Assembly (NCBI GenBank): GCA_964194555.1
Contig: CAXMMT010000005.1
Span: forward strand, 1-64,000
Direction: 5' to 3'
Length of the DNA stretch: 64,000 nucleotides
DNA from: SZUA-217 sp964194555
GTDB taxonomy: Bacteria; Actinomycetota; Acidimicrobiia; Spongiisociales; ZC4RG35
Below, one piece after another: positions 26,226 through 34,700 of this stretch. The notes under the pieces are model-generated. The model had not been told where the DNA came from. It did no database searches and saw only the letters and a program-made list of their open reading frames with translations. A program made the translations under genes and the position numbers. The stretch's first letter is position 1. Every line of letters begins with the position of its first letter.

Positions 26226-26713
26226 CCCAGAAATTCGGAGTCCCCAAGCCTGTCTCCTGGCTGCTCAATTGGTCCCGTAAATACTCGCTCTGGATGTTCC
26301 AGTTCGGTCTTGCCTGCTGCGCGATCGAGATGATGGCGGCTTCGGGCCCACGTTATGACTTCATGCGTTTCGGGATCATCCCCCTCCCGGCTTCACCCCG
26401 GCAGGCGGACCTGATGGTGGTGGCGGGCACCGTCACCGACAAGATGGCTCAATCTGTCCGGCGTCTCTACGACCAGATGCCGGAGCCCAAATATGTCATC
26501 TCCATGGGTTCTTGTGCCAACTGCGGTGGCCCCTACTGGGACTCCTATTCGGTCACCAAAGGAGTCGACCAGCTCTTGCCTGTCGATGTGTACGTCCCGG
26601 GTTGCCCTCCCCGGCCGGAGGCGTTGATGGACGGAATTGTTCTCTTGCAGCAGATCATCCAGGCCGAGAACATCAAGGAGAAGTGGAATCAGCGTGACCT
26701 CGAGCCCGTCTGA
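26216..26713 (+). CDS. nuoB: NADH-quinone oxidoreductase subunit B (11-subunit complex, copy 2)
   Basis: A 165-residue subunit with the N2 cluster ligands in GLACCAIEMMAASGPRYD, SMGSCANCGGPYWDSY and PGCPPRPE. An extra cysteine (CANC) distinguishes it from copy 1 (CASS). The GTG at 26216 overlaps the nuoA2 3' end by 10 bases. Confidence 0.95.
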   Translation: MGVAQKFGVPKPVSWLLNWSRKYSLWMFQFGLACCAIEMMAASGPRYDFMRFGIIPLPASPRQADLMVVAGTVTDKMAQSVRRLYDQMPEPKYVISMGSCANCGGPYWDSYSVTKGVDQLLPVDVYVPGCPPRPEALMDGIVLLQQIIQAENIKEKWNQRDLEPV

Positions 26714-27296
26714 TACCGAAGCCACGGTTCACCCGCTTCAAGAGTTCGCTGACTCCGCTGCCGAGACGGTCGGCGGCGAGGCGGAGGTCCAGTTCGACAC
26801 CATCAAGTTGCGGGTCTCCGCCGAAAGATGGGTTGACGTACTCACCACCGCTCGAGACGATCTCGATCTGGTGTTCTTCTCATGGCTCTCCGCAATCGAC
26901 TGGGCCAATGAGGTAGAGGCTGGGGACCCTCTCAAAGAGGAGATTGAGGAGCGGATCGAGCTTCTTTGCACGGTAGGCGACCTGACGGAGGGGCGTCGTG
27001 TCACGTTTTCGACCGACCTACCGACCGAAAAGCCATCGGTGGCCAGCATCGTCGAGGTCTATGTAGGGGCCAACTGGCACGAGAGGGAAGCGGCCGAGAT
27101 GTTTGGCATCACCTTCGAGGGTCATCCCGATCCCGGGCCCCTTTATCTGCCGGAGTCGTTCCTGGGCAACCCTCTCAAGAAGAGCTATCCGCTGTTGAGT
27201 CGCGAGGTGAAACCGTGGCCCGGCACCGTCGATGTCGAGGCCATGCCGGAAAAGCCGTCCACAGAAAACCCATCGACCGAAAACCCGGAAGCGTGA
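26694..27296 (+). CDS. nuoC: NADH-quinone oxidoreductase subunit C (11-subunit complex, copy 2)
   Basis: A 200-residue peripheral subunit with the family block ANWHEREAAEMFGITFEGHPDPGPLYLPE and LGNPLKKSYPLLSREV. The GTG at 26694 lies inside the nuoB2 3' end and has AAGGAG 12 bases upstream. The C-terminus has a short tandem repeat (KPSTENPSTENPEA). The stop overlaps the nuoD2 ATG. Confidence 0.93.
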   Translation: MTSSPSDTEATVHPLQEFADSAAETVGGEAEVQFDTIKLRVSAERWVDVLTTARDDLDLVFFSWLSAIDWANEVEAGDPLKEEIEERIELLCTVGDLTEGRRVTFSTDLPTEKPSVASIVEVYVGANWHEREAAEMFGITFEGHPDPGPLYLPESFLGNPLKKSYPLLSREVKPWPGTVDVEAMPEKPSTENPSTENPEA

Positions 27297-28489
27297 TGGT
27301 CACAGATTCCGATCTGGCCAAGCATCTGAGCGAGGCGCAGGTCTCGGTCGAGCTTCAGACTGAGGACATGACCCTCAACATCGGTCCTCAGCATCCTTCG
27401 ACCCATGGAGTGCTTCGACTTGTCGCCCGCGTGAGCGGTGAGCGGTGCTTCGACGTCAAACCGGTGATCGGATACATGCATCGTGGTTATGAGAAGCTGT
27501 CCGAGGTACGAACATATCCCCAGATCACGGCGCTCATCAACCGGATCGACTGGGTCTCCGGATACGCCAACGAGATTCCCTTCATCGTCGCAGCCGAGAA
27601 GTTGATGGATGTCGAAGTGCCTGAGCGTGCTCAATACATCCGGATCATTCTCACCGAAATGGCCCGTGTCTCCTCCCACCTCGTATTCATGGCCTCCTAC
27701 CCCCTTGAACTGGGTGCGGCGACACCTCTGTTCTTCGCCCTACGTGACCGGGAGCGGGTTCTCGACCTCATCGAGAGTGTTACCGGTGGTCGATTCCACC
27801 CCAACTTCAACCGTATCGGCGGGGTCAAGCCCAACGCCGGATCGGGACCGATCACCAAGAAGACACCTCAGGATCTTCCAGCGGGTTTTCTTGGCGAGAC
27901 TCGTGATGCCATGAGCGTGGTCCTGGATACCTGTGAAGAGATCGAAGACCTGGTTGCAGGAAATGAGATCTTCCGGGCTCGGACCAAGGGGATCGGTGTC
28001 ATGCCCCCCGAAGTAGGTGCCGCCTTTGGTGTCTCCGGACCAAACCTCCGGGCATCGGGTGTGAAATTCGACCTGCGCAAGGTCGAGGACTACCTGCCCT
28101 ACGACCAGTTCGATTTCGACGTCGTGGTCGGCGAGAACGGTGACTGCTGGGACCGCTGGTGGGTGCGGCTCGAGGAGATTCGAGAGTCCGCCAAGATCAT
28201 CAGCCAGGCCGTCGATGGGATTCCCCCATCCGGGCCGCTTCAGGCCAAGGTTCCCAAGGTCATCAAGGTTCCCGCAGGCGAGACCTACGTGCGAGCCGAG
28301 AACCCCAAGGGGGAGATGGGCTACTACATCGTCTCAGACGGCGGCCCTGGGCCATATCGGTTGAAGATCCGCTCCGCGAGCTTCTCCAATATCTCGATGC
28401 TGTCCTGGATCCTCGAGGGTGTCTTGGTACCCGACATCATCGCGATCATGGGAAGTCTCGACTTCGTACTTGGAGACGTGGATCGGTGA
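27296..28489 (+). CDS. nuoD: NADH-quinone oxidoreductase subunit D (11-subunit complex, copy 2)
   Basis: A 397-residue quinone-pocket subunit. LNIGPQHPSTHGVLRLVARV starts near residue 28, and the C-terminus ends with SLDFVLGDVDR. It lacks the acidic extension of copy 1 and has the usual family length. The ATG overlaps the nuoC2 TGA by one base and its own stop overlaps nuoH2 (GTGA). nuoH follows directly; this is where the 14-subunit operon has nuoEFG. Confidence 0.95.
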   Translation: MVTDSDLAKHLSEAQVSVELQTEDMTLNIGPQHPSTHGVLRLVARVSGERCFDVKPVIGYMHRGYEKLSEVRTYPQITALINRIDWVSGYANEIPFIVAAEKLMDVEVPERAQYIRIILTEMARVSSHLVFMASYPLELGAATPLFFALRDRERVLDLIESVTGGRFHPNFNRIGGVKPNAGSGPITKKTPQDLPAGFLGETRDAMSVVLDTCEEIEDLVAGNEIFRARTKGIGVMPPEVGAAFGVSGPNLRASGVKFDLRKVEDYLPYDQFDFDVVVGENGDCWDRWWVRLEEIRESAKIISQAVDGIPPSGPLQAKVPKVIKVPAGETYVRAENPKGEMGYYIVSDGGPGPYRLKIRSASFSNISMLSWILEGVLVPDIIAIMGSLDFVLGDVDR

Positions 28490-29493
28490 CCCAGCTCATC
28501 ACCGACGTATTCTCGAATTTCTGGGTTTCGCTCGCCGGCAAGCTGTTGCTTGTGGCGACGATGGTGCCTGTCATCGGGATGTTGTTGGGATTCGCCGAGA
28601 TGAAGCTCTCGGCCAAGATGCAGTCCCGCGTTGGCCCCTACTTCGCAGGGGGGCGCTGGGGGTGGGCCCAGCTGATCGCCGATGGCATCAAGTTCTTCCA
28701 AAAGGAGGATTTGATCCCCGAGGATGCCGACAGACCTGTTTTCAAGGCCGCGCCGATTCTTGTGTTGGTTGGGACAGTTTCTCTGTTCCTTGTGATCCCT
28801 TTTGGGCCTGGTCTCATCTTCCAGGATCTTTCGGTTGGCATCTTCTACGCCCTGGCCATCTCCTCGGTAGGCACTATTGGTGTTCTGATGGCCGGTTGGT
28901 CTTCGGCTAACAAGTATTCGTTGATGGGTGGTCTGCGAGCCGCAGGCCAGCTCATCGCTTATGAGCTTCCCCTGGTCCTGGCGGTCGTCGGTTCGGTGAT
29001 CATGGCCGGGACGATGAGCATGAGCGGGATCGTCGAGGCACAGATCAGTGCCGGCTTCCCGTTTGTGCTCGTCCAGTTTGTCGGTTTCGGGATCTTCATG
29101 ATCGCCGCGTTGGCTGAGCTGTCCAGAATTCCGTTCGACATGCCCATCGCCGAGTCCGAACTGGTGATGGGGTATGTGACCGAGTATTCGGGTTTTCGAT
29201 TCCTGTTCTTCTTTCTTGCCGAATTTGCCAACATGTTCACGATTTCTGCCATTGCCGCGACGCTGTTTCTGGGCGGCTACTGGCTTCCTTTCGTCCCTGA
29301 GTCCTCTCTGGAATTCGTCGGTCCGCTCATCCTCATTGGAAAGGTGTTTCTGCTGACTTTCACCATGATCTGGTTCCGTTGGACCTTCCCCCGCTTCCGC
29401 GAGGACCAGTTGCAGACACTTGCATGGAAAGTGCTGATTCCGTTGGCTCTGGCCAACATCGCTGTCACCGCGACTCTGAAAGTGGTGCTCTGA
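28486..29493 (+). CDS. nuoH: NADH-quinone oxidoreductase subunit H (11-subunit complex, copy 2)
   Basis: A 335-residue membrane subunit: GFAEMKLSAKMQSRVGPYFAG in loop 1, LAELSRIPFDMPIAESELVMGYVTEYSGFRF in the quinone-site loop, and WFRWTFPRFREDQLQ at the C-terminus. The conserved ER of loop 1 (AERK in copy 1) reads AEMK here. GTGA overlap with nuoD2 and a TGATG overlap with nuoI2. Confidence 0.95.
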   Translation: MTQLITDVFSNFWVSLAGKLLLVATMVPVIGMLLGFAEMKLSAKMQSRVGPYFAGGRWGWAQLIADGIKFFQKEDLIPEDADRPVFKAAPILVLVGTVSLFLVIPFGPGLIFQDLSVGIFYALAISSVGTIGVLMAGWSSANKYSLMGGLRAAGQLIAYELPLVLAVVGSVIMAGTMSMSGIVEAQISAGFPFVLVQFVGFGIFMIAALAELSRIPFDMPIAESELVMGYVTEYSGFRFLFFFLAEFANMFTISAIAATLFLGGYWLPFVPESSLEFVGPLILIGKVFLLTFTMIWFRWTFPRFREDQLQTLAWKVLIPLALANIAVTATLKVVL

Positions 29494-29990
29494 TGACCAC
29501 CAACGCTCGACGCACCATCCCCGGCTCCGGATTGATCAAAGGTCTTGGAGTGACCATCACCACGATGTTCAAGACGATCTTTCTTCCGAAGAAGTACCTG
29601 GCGACGGTCAACTATCCGAAGGTCAAAGAGACTCCTGTGCCCCGGGCGAGAGGGGTAATCGCTCTCGATCAGGATGCCTGCACCGTCTGCATGCTCTGTG
29701 CCAGACAGTGCCCCGACTGGTGCATCTACATCGAAGGTCACAAAGAGGAGCAGCCTCCGTCGAAACCAGGCGGGCGTATCAGAGTCAGGGCAGAACTCGA
29801 TCGATTCGACATCGACTACGCCCTTTGCATGTACTGCGGCATCTGTGTGGAGGTCTGTCCGTTTGACGCTCTCTTCTGGACCCCTGAATACGAATACTCC
29901 GAGTCGAAGATGGGCAACATGCTGCACGACATGGATCGGCTCCAAGACTGGATGGCGACAGTCCCCGAACCCCCCGCGCTCGAGAAATGA
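29493..29990 (+). CDS. nuoI: NADH-quinone oxidoreductase subunit I (11-subunit complex, copy 2)
   Basis: A 165-residue 8Fe-8S subunit. Cluster motifs are CTVCMLCARQCPDWC and CMYCGICVEVCPFDALFWTPEYEYSE. In this EFG-less complex it is the outermost iron-sulfur subunit encoded in the operon, and so the likely docking point for a ferredoxin or other donor, by analogy with cyanobacterial NDH-1 and archaeal Fpo. That last point is inference. Confidence 0.94.
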   Translation: MTTNARRTIPGSGLIKGLGVTITTMFKTIFLPKKYLATVNYPKVKETPVPRARGVIALDQDACTVCMLCARQCPDWCIYIEGHKEEQPPSKPGGRIRVRAELDRFDIDYALCMYCGICVEVCPFDALFWTPEYEYSESKMGNMLHDMDRLQDWMATVPEPPALEK

Positions 29991-30538
29991 CCTTTGTCGA
30001 CTGGGTCTCCGCCCCCGTGAACTGGGTCTTCACCATTATCGGCCTTGTTGTGCTCTTCTCTGGTTTCCGCGTCGTCACTTCAAGGAACATCGTTCATGCC
30101 GCCCTCTATCTGGTTGGTGCGCTGGCCGGCACCGCTGCCCTCTTCTTGATGCTGTCGGCTGAGTTCGTTGCTTGGGTCTTGGTCCTCGTTTACATCGGCG
30201 CCGTGATAGTCCTCTTCCTATTCGGGATCATGATCACACGAGCGCCGACCGGACTCGATGAAGGTCTCAGCTCCGATCACAAGGCCCTACCCGCTCTGCT
30301 GGCGTCTGGTGTCTTCGTGATGATGTCGTGGGCATCGATCGACGCGTTCGGGACCCAAGTCATCGGATCCACTGGGGAGCCTGTCCCGACCGAGATCATC
30401 GGAGACTCGTTGTTCGGTCGATTTGTGATTCCATTCGAAGTGGTGTCTTTCGTCCTGTTGGCGGCGCTCATCGGTGGGATCACCCTTGCCCGACGTGACC
30501 TGTCTCCGGCAGAAGAGGAAGAAAGGTCGGCGGTCTAG
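29987..30538 (+). CDS. nuoJ: NADH-quinone oxidoreductase subunit J (11-subunit complex, copy 2)
   Basis: A 183-residue ND6-type subunit with five helices and the VLVYIGAVIVLFLFGIMIT pi-bulge helix. The ATG overlaps the nuoI2 TGA. The TAG stop is the end of a CTAG that opens a 36-bp inverted repeat (30535-30570) leading into nuoK2. Confidence 0.93.
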   Translation: MTFVDWVSAPVNWVFTIIGLVVLFSGFRVVTSRNIVHAALYLVGALAGTAALFLMLSAEFVAWVLVLVYIGAVIVLFLFGIMITRAPTGLDEGLSSDHKALPALLASGVFVMMSWASIDAFGTQVIGSTGEPVPTEIIGDSLFGRFVIPFEVVSFVLLAALIGGITLARRDLSPAEEEERSAV

Positions 30539-30570
30539 TGGTCCGTTGCGTGAGTCCGGTAGGCCACTAG
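30535..30570. repeat. Short CTAG-bounded hairpin between nuoJ2 and nuoK2 (copy E, no core)
   Basis: CTAGTGGTCC at the left is answered by GGCCACTAG at the right, with about 17 bases between. The ends match those of the longer elements (CTAGTGG as in copy B), but the 70-bp core is missing, so this may be a deletion relic. The left CTAG supplies the nuoJ2 stop, and the last G of the right CTAG is the first base of the nuoK2 GTG. Confidence 0.55.
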
Positions 30571-30875
30571 TGCTTCTGAGCCAGTTCCTCGTGCTTGGAG
30601 CGGCGTTGTTCGCTTTTGGCGTCTACGGCCTGCTGGTGCGTCGCAACATCGTGCTGATCCTGCTCTCGGTGGAGTTGATGCTCAATGCCGTGAACATCAA
30701 CCTGATTGCCTTCGAATCCGTGCTCGTCAGCCCGGAAGCGATCGGCCATGTATTCGCCATCTTCGTGATCACGGTGGCCGCCGCGGAGGTCGGTATCGGG
30801 TTGGCCATCGTCTTGATGATTTTCAGAAACCGTAAGTCAGCCAACGTCGACGACCTCAATCTGATGCGATGGTAG
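30570..30875 (+). CDS. nuoK: NADH-quinone oxidoreductase subunit K (11-subunit complex, copy 2)
   Basis: A 101-residue ND4L subunit with both membrane glutamates (LLSVELMLNAVNI and AAAEVGIGLAIV). The GTG at 30570 gives exactly the family length; the longer frame from 30474 runs out of nuoJ2 and is not used. The first base of the GTG is the end of the short CTAG hairpin. The 3' end overlaps the nuoL2 start by 7 bases. Confidence 0.93.
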   Translation: MLLSQFLVLGAALFAFGVYGLLVRRNIVLILLSVELMLNAVNINLIAFESVLVSPEAIGHVFAIFVITVAAAEVGIGLAIVLMIFRNRKSANVDDLNLMRW

Positions 30876-32893
30876 AGATAAGCCAACTTCTTTTCGCAGC
30901 CGAGAAGATCCACGCCGGGGACGGCGGATGGTGGGCCGACACCGCCGGAATCATGCTGGTACTGCCATTCGTGGCCTTTCTTGTCATCCTGGCATTCGGG
31001 AAGAAACTGAAGTACAAAGGCGGCGAGATCGCGGTGGCCGCTCTGGCTATCAACCTCGTCTGGGCCACGGTTCTGCTTCTGATGAACGCCAATGGTGGGG
31101 TTCTCGACCAGACCACGTTCGAGATAGGACACATCGGAAGCGGGCTTGTGTTCGAGTTGGGCTGGGTGGTCGACGGTCTCTCGATTTTGATGTTCTTCCT
31201 GGTCAACTTTGTCGGCCTGGTCGTTTTCGTTTACGCGCTCGGCTACATGAAGGACGATGTCAGAGTCGACTGGTTCTTCGCTGCTTTCTCACTGTTTGCG
31301 GGAGCCATGTTGGTCCTGGTTGGTGCTCCCAACCTGATCCAGTTGATCATCGGTTGGGAGGGCGTCGGTCTGGCCTCGTATCTCCTGATTGGTTTCTATT
31401 GGGAAGATCTCGACAACGTGAGGGCGGGCAACAAGGCGTTTCTGACCAACAAGGTTGCCGATGTTGGACTCATCCTCGGTGCCATCCTCGTCGGGGTTTC
31501 CATCGGCAGTTGGGACTTCGGTGCCATCGATGTTGCCGCCTTCGAGGGCGCCCCCGAACTCGCTGCCGTGGCCACCGCGGGCGGTTTGCTCCTCTTCTTC
31601 GGGGCGATGGGCAAGAGCGCTCAGTTCCCGTTCCACATCTGGCTGCCCGACGCGATGGCTGGTCCCACGCCGGTCTCGGCGCTCATGCACGCAGCCACGA
31701 TGGTCACGGCCGGGATCTACCTGATGGCCCGTATGTTCCCGCTCTTCGAATACATGGCCCAGAACGTACGGATCGTGATGATCGTCATCGGGACGGTCAC
31801 ACTGTTCGGAGTGGGTCTGCTGGCCATCGTGGCCGACGACATCAAGAAGGTCCTCGCCTATTCGACGGTCAGCCAACTCGGATACATGATGACCGCCATT
31901 GCCGCAGGGGGATATACCGCGGGAATGTTTCACCTGTTCACTCACGCCTCCTTCAAGGCTCTGCTGTTTCTGGGCGCCGGATCGGTCATTCATGCGGTTC
32001 ATTCCAACAACATGAGTGACATGGGAGGTCTGCGGAAGTTCATGCCCACCACCTTCTGGACCTGGGTCGTTGGTGCCCTGGCCCTATCCGGGATCGGTCT
32101 GTCAGGTTTTTGGTCCAAAGATGAGATTCTCGCCACGATGGGTGAGCGGGGGCTCACCGTCGTCCTCTGGATCTCGATCGCCGGCGCCTTTGTGACCGCC
32201 TTCTACATGGCGAGGGCCACGTTCCTGACCTTCTTCGGTACCTACAAGGGAGACGGTCAGCCCCACGAGTCGCCAAGCATCATGACTGTGCCTCTTGTCG
32301 TATTGGCGGTGCCCGCCGCTGTGGCCGGAATCCTCAACATTCCCGGTCTGTCCCTGCCACGACTGGGCAACTTCACCGAGTGGCTGGCTGTTCGCCTGGT
32401 GCCGATGGGCGACCATCATGCCGAGGCGATCAACTTTGGGCTTGCCGCAGCAGGCCTTGGTGCCGCAGTACTGGGAGTCGTGATCGGCTGGCTCATCTAC
32501 TACCCGGACAAAGAAACCCAGCTGCAACGTGACTCCTTTGAGATCCCGGTCCTCTTCCCGCTCCTCCGCAAGAAGTACTACATCGACGACCTTGCCCTCG
32601 GAATCGTCGCGCTGATCAAAGGCCCCCTCGCCCGTTTTGTCGACTGGACCAGCACCTATGTCATCGATGGCTTCGTCAACGGTATCGCAGGGCTGGTGAA
32701 AGTTCTCGGCGTGTTTGTCTACGACACCCTCGACCAGCGTGGAGTCGATGGTGTTTTCAACGGTTTGTCGGCTGCGGCCGACGGTGCCGGATCGGTTGTC
32801 CGCAAGTGGCAGTCCGGTCGGGTACAGCAGTATGCGGCTTCCTTCGTGGCGGGCGCATTGATCCTTGTAGTTCTATTCGTGTTTGTGATTTAG
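30869..32893 (+). CDS. nuoL: NADH-quinone oxidoreductase subunit L (11-subunit complex, copy 2)
   Basis: A 674-residue ND5-type proton-pumping subunit. Landmarks are GWEGVGLASYLLIGFYWE, KSAQFPFHIWLPDAMAGPTPVSA and ADDIKKVLAYSTVSQLGYM, followed by the lateral-helix region around QLQRDSFEIPVLFPLLRKKYYIDDLALG and a final transmembrane helix. Its TAG stop (32891-32893) lies in the left edge (TTAG) of repeated element C. Confidence 0.95.
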   Translation: MVEISQLLFAAEKIHAGDGGWWADTAGIMLVLPFVAFLVILAFGKKLKYKGGEIAVAALAINLVWATVLLLMNANGGVLDQTTFEIGHIGSGLVFELGWVVDGLSILMFFLVNFVGLVVFVYALGYMKDDVRVDWFFAAFSLFAGAMLVLVGAPNLIQLIIGWEGVGLASYLLIGFYWEDLDNVRAGNKAFLTNKVADVGLILGAILVGVSIGSWDFGAIDVAAFEGAPELAAVATAGGLLLFFGAMGKSAQFPFHIWLPDAMAGPTPVSALMHAATMVTAGIYLMARMFPLFEYMAQNVRIVMIVIGTVTLFGVGLLAIVADDIKKVLAYSTVSQLGYMMTAIAAGGYTAGMFHLFTHASFKALLFLGAGSVIHAVHSNNMSDMGGLRKFMPTTFWTWVVGALALSGIGLSGFWSKDEILATMGERGLTVVLWISIAGAFVTAFYMARATFLTFFGTYKGDGQPHESPSIMTVPLVVLAVPAAVAGILNIPGLSLPRLGNFTEWLAVRLVPMGDHHAEAINFGLAAAGLGAAVLGVVIGWLIYYPDKETQLQRDSFEIPVLFPLLRKKYYIDDLALGIVALIKGPLARFVDWTSTYVIDGFVNGIAGLVKVLGVFVYDTLDQRGVDGVFNGLSAAADGAGSVVRKWQSGRVQQYAASFVAGALILVVLFVFVI

Positions 32894-33063
32894 AGATGTC
32901 CAATGCCGCAAGTCATGCACAGAATTTCACCGGCCCACGACACCACTGGCGGCGTCCTCGTCCTCGATGCACCGCTACGGGTGCGCCTTCTTCCTGTGTC
33001 CTTGCCAGTAGACGCCGTGTGCTCGGAGAAATCAGTACGTACTTACGCCATCGAACATCTAGG
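32890..33063. repeat. CTAG-type inverted-repeat element, copy C (between nuoL2 and nuoM2)
   Basis: The left end AGATGTCCAATGCCGCAAGT matches the complement of the right end (AGATGTTCGATGGCGTAAGT) at 16 of 20 positions. The left flank is TTAG and the right flank CTAG. The core TCCTCGTCCTCGATGCACCG (32955-32974) differs by one base from that of copy A in the same orientation. An internal stem pairs ACTGGC (32945-32950) with GCCAGT (33004-33009), and an inner hairpin pairs GCACC with GGTGC. The AGGAGAG ribosome-binding site of nuoM2 starts in the final CTAG. Confidence 0.75.
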
Positions 33064-33077
33064 AGAGGCTGAAAGCA

Positions 33078-34700
33078 ATGGAATGGTTTGAGACCTGGGG
33101 CCTGACGTTGACCGTCTTCGTGCCCCTCGTTGGCGTCGTTCTCCTCGGGCTGATACCCAAGGAGAACGAGAGCGCCCTGAAAGCAACCGGGTTGGCGGCG
33201 TCGATCATGGCCTTTGTCGCCTCGCTGATCCTGATAGCCCGGTTCGACTTCTCCAGCAATACCTACAACACCTACCAGTTCGAGGTCAGCGAGACGTGGA
33301 TCGGGGCGATCAACGCCAACTATCACGTCGGCATCGATGGGATAAGCCTCCCAATGCTGGTCCTGTCCACGTTCGTGATGGTTCTCGCGGTGATCTACTC
33401 CTGGAACCACTGGGATGAGCCCAAGAACCCCAAGGCCTTTCTGATTCTGATGATGATCCTGGCAACCGGCATGAACGGGACGTTTGTGGCGCTCGACCTG
33501 GTTCTGTTCTTCCTCTTCTTCGAGATAGTCCTCCTCCCGATGTACTTCATGATCGGCATCTGGGGTGACAAGACTCCTAGAAAAATCCCCGGGTTCGCCA
33601 AGGAGCTCGAGACCAGGCTGTACGCCGCGATCAAGTTCTTCCTGTTCACGCTCTTCGGGTCGGCATTCTTGCTCCTGGGTTTCCTGGCCCTCTACTTCGA
33701 GTCCGGCAAGTCCCAGTTTGGACGCACTTTCGACATCCCGCAGCTAACCGAGTTGGGCGCCAGTGGTGCTTTCTCCGGCACTTTCGCCTTCCTGGTCTTC
33801 GGGGCGATCTTTCTCGGCTTTGCCGTAAAGGTGCCGATGTTTCCCTTCCACACCTGGCTGCCCGACGCCCATACCGCTGCTCCAACTGTGGGCTCGGTGT
33901 TGTTGGCGGCAATTCTCCTGAAGCTGGGCTCCTATGGGTTTATCCGGATATCGCTGCCGATCCTTCCCGAAGAGGCGGTGTCATGGGCACCGTTCATTGC
34001 CATCCTGGCGGTGATCGGGATCATCTATGGATCGCTCGCCTGTCTCGCTCAAAGTGACATGAAACGGTTGATCGCTTTCTCCTCGGTGGGCCATATGGGT
34101 TTCATCATGCTGGGAATCTCCACGATGACCGACATTGGCATCAATGCCGCCATCATCGGCATGGTCGCCCACGGTCTCATCACCGGTCTCCTCTTTTTCA
34201 TCGCCGGCTCGATGCACCACCGGTATCACACAAGGGAGATGGCCCGACTTGGCGGAAACATCAAGCTGATGCCTGTGATGGGCGGGATACTCGCCTTCAC
34301 GGCGATGGCTTCGCTGGGGCTGCCCGGTCTCGCCGGTTTCTGGGGGGAGTTCATGTCCTTGGTCGCCTCCTACAATCCGCTTCCTGGCTTATCGCTGGGC
34401 GTCTTCCGCTCGGCGATGGTCATCGGGGCGATCGGGACGGTTCTCACCGCCGGCTACATGCTGTGGATGCTCCAGAAGGTGAATCTGGGCGAGCCCGGCG
34501 ACGAGTGGGAGGGAAAAGATCTCCCAGACGTCGACCGATTCGAACTCGCCGCATGGGTGCCCCTCGTCGTGCTGATCGTGGTTATCGGATTCTTCCCGAA
34601 GATCATCTTCAATTCGACAACCAATGTCGTCACCTCGCTGGTGGAGATGGCGTTCAACCCTGAAACGACGGCCTCGATCGGCTCGGGACTTGGTGGCTAG
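33078..34700 (+). CDS. nuoM: NADH-quinone oxidoreductase subunit M (11-subunit complex, copy 2)
   Basis: A 540-residue ND4-type subunit. It shows NYHVGIDGISLPMLVLSTF, FFEIVLLPMYFMIGIWGDK, KVPMFPFHTWLPDAHTAAPTV and QSDMKRLIAFSSVGHMGF. The ATG at 33078 follows AGGAGAG with a 10-base spacing, right after element C. The TAG stop is adjacent to the nuoN2 GTG. Confidence 0.95.
   Translation: MEWFETWGLTLTVFVPLVGVVLLGLIPKENESALKATGLAASIMAFVASLILIARFDFSSNTYNTYQFEVSETWIGAINANYHVGIDGISLPMLVLSTFVMVLAVIYSWNHWDEPKNPKAFLILMMILATGMNGTFVALDLVLFFLFFEIVLLPMYFMIGIWGDKTPRKIPGFAKELETRLYAAIKFFLFTLFGSAFLLLGFLALYFESGKSQFGRTFDIPQLTELGASGAFSGTFAFLVFGAIFLGFAVKVPMFPFHTWLPDAHTAAPTVGSVLLAAILLKLGSYGFIRISLPILPEEAVSWAPFIAILAVIGIIYGSLACLAQSDMKRLIAFSSVGHMGFIMLGISTMTDIGINAAIIGMVAHGLITGLLFFIAGSMHHRYHTREMARLGGNIKLMPVMGGILAFTAMASLGLPGLAGFWGEFMSLVASYNPLPGLSLGVFRSAMVIGAIGTVLTAGYMLWMLQKVNLGEPGDEWEGKDLPDVDRFELAAWVPLVVLIVVIGFFPKIIFNSTTNVVTSLVEMAFNPETTASIGSGLGG

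Noticed and set aside
27250..27296. Short tandem repeat at the NuoC2 C-terminus (STENP units)
   Set aside because: Only two units in a disordered tail; no sign of function.
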